A DNA stretch of 6,977 bases from Moorella sp. UBA4076 (GTDB taxonomy: Bacteria; Bacillota; DSM-521; Neomoorellales; Neomoorellaceae), in contig DFYS01000154.1 of NCBI GenBank assembly GCA_002383405.1, positions 997 through 7,973 on the forward strand, read 5' to 3'. Both the position numbers and the translations under genes were made by a program. Below are positions 5,276 through 6,977 of the stretch, piece after piece. The notes below the pieces were generated by a model. The model had not been told where the DNA came from and searched no databases. It was given only the letters and a program-made list of their open reading frames with translations. The number at the start of each line of letters is the position of its first letter. The stretch's first letter is position 1.

Positions 5276-5670
5276 TTCAGGCTGCTAAAATAGTCCCGGG
5301 GGGTGCAAATGCGTACACCCTCAATAACCCGGCCACGATAGGGTTCAAAATGATGTAAATCGCCAGTAATAAGATGGGTGGCCCGGGCCTGGATGGCCGC
5401 TAAAATCACCGGTTAATCTTTGGCCGGCAGAATTATTGGACAGGAGAGGGTTGTATCGGCTTCAGGTACAATCTCAAGTTGGGACACCAGTTTTTCCAGG
5501 CGGATTAGGTGCGCCTGCTGTTCTAGGTTACGCCGGGCTTCTTCGATAACAAAGCCTGAGGCTAAAAGCCGGCAGAGATCATCCCGTCTTCTTTCCCATA
5601 ACCGATTTAAAGCCGGGCTACCGTAAGCAGCAGAGAACAATACATTGGCATCTAAAAATAACCGGTCCAT
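5248..5670 (-). pseudogene. PIN toxin (VapC-like) interrupted by an in-frame stop
   Basis: A PIN-domain ribonuclease gene of 140 sense-equivalent codons, broken by TAA at codon 86 (5415-5413). Before the stop it has MDRLFLDANVLFSAAYG with Asp7, a central FVIEEARRNLE (Glu43/44), and LPAKD with Asp85. Directly after the stop, in the same frame, come PVILAAIQARATHLITGD (87-104, conserved Asp104) and HHFEPY, then CTPRDYFSSL near the normal C-terminus. One base change from a sense codon such as CAA or GAA would explain the stop. The tail after residue 131 runs into the remnant of the opposing toxin and uses its DNA for the final TAA (5250-5248). The ATG at 5670 overlaps the antitoxin stop by one base. 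The 85-residue product would lack Asp104 and the last strands, so it should be inactive unless the stop is read through or is an assembly error. Confidence 0.82.
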
Positions 5671-5975
5671 TAGCTATCCTGTAAACCTTCGTGGGGGATA
5701 TCAGCAGGGTCCAATCCCAATTTGCGTACCTCCCGGACCGCCCAGGTATAATCCTCAGACGTAACACAGTTATTCAAAAGAAACTCTGCTTTGCGTTCAG
5801 GGGTGTAAACTTCTACCGGCAGGGCTACTGCTGGACGTAATAATATCCCTTCCGGATATGCTTCCGCTATTATTAATGCCCCTTCTTGCAAACCATATTT
5901 GCGCCGCAGGTCTGCCGGGATTACCACCGTACCCCTTTTCCCTATCTTCGTGGTTTCTGTAATAGAAATGCTCAT
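5670..5975 (-). CDS. AbrB/MazE-type (SpoVT-AbrB fold) antitoxin
   Basis: A 101-residue protein with an N-terminal swapped-hairpin DNA-binding domain. TTKIGKRGTVVIPADLRR (8-25), KYGLQEG (26-32) and GILLRPA (43-49) are the standard motifs of AbrB-like antitoxins. The C-terminal half (EVYTPERKAEFLLNNC, then SEDYTWAV and LGLDPADI) is the toxin-binding extension seen in antitoxins paired with PIN ribonucleases. It should neutralise the adjacent toxin and repress the operon. I chose the ATG at 5975 because GGAGG lies seven bases upstream. The in-frame start at 6023 would fall on the promoter and add 16 residues with no family resemblance. It overlaps the toxin ATG by one base (TAATG). The gene appears intact although its toxin is interrupted. 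Confidence 0.87.
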   Translation of the reverse strand: MSISITETTKIGKRGTVVIPADLRRKYGLQEGALIIAEAYPEGILLRPAVALPVEVYTPERKAEFLLNNCVTSEDYTWAVREVRKLGLDPADIPHEGLQDS

Positions 5976-5982
5976 GATCCCA

Positions 5983-5987
5983 CCTCC
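5983..5987 (-). promoter_or_regulatory. Ribosome binding site fixing the AbrB-type antitoxin start
   Basis: GGAGG on the minus strand, seven bases before ATG 5975. It decides between this start and the longer open frame beginning at 6023. Confidence 0.8.
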
Positions 5988-5994
5988 GAAGATC

Positions 5995-6023
5995 AGTATA
6001 TCAGACAATACCGGGATCCGCAA
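5995..6023 (-). promoter_or_regulatory. Promoter of the AbrB-PIN module
   Basis: Minus strand TTGCGG (6023-6018), a 17-base spacer, then TATACT (6000-5995) with a TG one base before it (extended -10). The start would be near 5988, giving a very short leader with the ribosome site almost at its 5' end. The half-sites GTAT and ATAC around the -10 form a loose dyad that could bind the antitoxin. Confidence 0.55.
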
Positions 6024-6242
6024 GGCGATTCCTTAAAATCCCGCTTACAGGACTGCAAAAGGAAACCATATTACCCCGTTCAGACTGAATTTTTAGCCCG
6101 AAGCCCGAAGCTTCCTCTACCAGGAAAAGAGCGAAGGGATTTTTGCAGGGGAATTAACTGGATCTTATCATAAAAAGCTATTTCGGTAACTGCCAGGGGA
6201 GGGTGAGGACGAAGAGCCCTCTGATCGCCATCGCCGGCTGCA

Positions 6243-6833
6243 TCACCGGCCCTTCGCCATATTACCTGTTTGCACCATCGCCACAAAGTAGCGGTGCAGC
6301 CGTAAATCATCGGTCAATTCCGGGTGAAAGGCCGTGGCCAGCAGGTTGCCCTGGCGGGCCATGACGGTTTTGCCCCTAAAGGTGGCCAGGGACTGCGCCG
6401 GCGGTTCCACGTTCTCCAGGTAGGGCGCCCGGATAAAGACGGCGTGGTAGGGTTCTTCGCCCAGGGCAGGGATGTCCAGGTCGGTCTCAAAGCTGTCCAC
6501 CTGGCGGCCAAAGGCGTTGCGCTGCACGCGGGCGTGCATTAACCCCAGGCGGGGCTGGTCGCTGCCGCTGATATCCCTGGCCAGCAGGACCATGCCGGCG
6601 CAGGTGCCGAAAACCGGCATCCCCGCTGCCGCCATTTCCCGCACCGGCTCCAGGAGGCCAAACTCCACCATCAACTTCCCAATCGTGGTGCTCTCCCCGC
6701 CGGGAATAATCAGGCCAGCCAGGCCTTGCAGCTGCTCCGGGTGCCGGATCTCCTCCCCTTTAACCTCCAGGGCCGCCAGGGATTTGATATGTTCGCGAAA
6801 GGCGCCCTGCATGGCCAGTACGCCTATTTTCAT
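6243..6833 (-). CDS. pdxT: Pyridoxal 5'-phosphate synthase glutaminase subunit
   Basis: A 196-residue class I glutamine amidotransferase that hydrolyses glutamine and passes ammonia to PdxS, which builds PLP from ribose 5-phosphate and glyceraldehyde 3-phosphate. It begins MKIGVLAMQGAFREH. It has the oxyanion-region PGGESTT (44-50), the nucleophile Cys78 in VFGTCAGM, the PdxT signature RNAFGRQ (105-111), and the catalytic pair His170 and Glu172 in AFHPE. Length and motifs are normal for the family. The ribosome site is ordinary: a GAGG-rich stretch lies before the ATG. The end of pdxS is not recognisable in the 144 bases upstream that are visible. In B. subtilis pdxT directly precedes serS; here the serine operon and the toxin-antitoxin remnants separate them. 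PLP is the cofactor of the aminotransferase in this window. Confidence 0.96.
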   Translation of the reverse strand: MKIGVLAMQGAFREHIKSLAALEVKGEEIRHPEQLQGLAGLIIPGGESTTIGKLMVEFGLLEPVREMAAAGMPVFGTCAGMVLLARDISGSDQPRLGLMHARVQRNAFGRQVDSFETDLDIPALGEEPYHAVFIRAPYLENVEPPAQSLATFRGKTVMARQGNLLATAFHPELTDDLRLHRYFVAMVQTGNMAKGR

Positions 6834-6977
6834 CCTCGACTCGCCTCTTTGTCTTATCTTGCTATTATTCTTGTTGCCCGCTACGTGGCCGCTGCGGACC
6901 GTCCGGGGCGGTAATCAGGCAGCAGCAGTACCCGCTTGAAAGGGCTTGATTCAGCCAATGTGGGCTCCGCCCACAAC
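6834..6977. other. Upstream region of pdxT with a short hairpin
   Basis: 144 bases with no recognisable protein end in any minus-strand frame. GTGGGC-tcc-GCCCAC at 6960-6974 is a perfect 6-bp hairpin at the window edge. It may be the tail of the preceding gene's terminator or part of an untranslated leader, but there is no adjacent T run within view. I see no convincing pdxT promoter. Confidence 0.4.

Noticed and set aside
5976..6023. Longer AbrB-type antitoxin starting at 6023
   Set aside because: The added residues overlap the -35 and -10 of the promoter and lack family similarity; GGAGG correctly precedes the internal ATG at 5975.
6095..6114. Tandem AGCCCGA 7-mers with a GAAGC/GCTTC hairpin between pdxT and the AbrB module
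   Set aside because: The stem is only five pairs and no T run follows on either strand, so it is neither a convincing terminator nor a notable repeat array.
6080..6310. 76-residue minus-strand frame after pdxT
   Set aside because: It overlaps the end of pdxT in another frame and shows no domain; a shadow plus spacer.

Overview
The window looks like a low-to-mid 50s %GC thermophilic Clostridia-type Firmicute, most probably Moorella or a close relative. This rests on strong AGGAGG-type ribosome sites, a TTG-started seryl-tRNA synthetase, a T-box leader, and a local gene order related to the pdxS-pdxT-serS order of Bacillus subtilis. The species is an inference from gene content and style, not from a database match.

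Layout, read in the main direction (minus strand, right to left): pdxT (6833-6243), the glutaminase subunit of PLP synthase; a region of two toxin-antitoxin modules that meet tail to tail (5975-4976); a T-box leader with promoter and terminator (4844-4538); a 440-base gene-free stretch carrying several unexplained repeats and hairpins; a class V aminotransferase (4097-2934) and serA (2932-1355), separated by one base; a 520-base gene-free stretch with a 28-bp direct repeat, candidate promoters and a GU-rich hairpin; and serS (833 to the left edge, C-terminus missing).

The metabolic genes fit together. SerA oxidises 3-phosphoglycerate to phosphohydroxypyruvate. The adjacent aminotransferase is well placed to make phosphoserine, in place of SerC, and it needs PLP, which PdxT helps make. 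SerS charges tRNA-Ser with the product. The T-box makes the biosynthetic operon respond to an uncharged tRNA. My fold of its stem I, aligned with my recollection of the B. subtilis glyQS leader, puts GGC (glycine) in the specifier position, not a serine codon. However, the T-box discriminator-pairing base is U, which does not suit a usual U73 tRNA-Gly, so this point is open.

The toxin-antitoxin region appears decayed. A complete ribbon-helix-helix antitoxin gene (plus strand) is followed, with a GTGA overlap, by only the first 15 or so codons of a PIN toxin. Facing it, a complete AbrB-type antitoxin gene (minus strand) is followed, with a 1-base overlap, by a PIN toxin carrying an in-frame TAA at codon 86. 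Beyond that stop the remaining PIN motifs continue in the same frame. Both antitoxins look intact and both toxins look broken.
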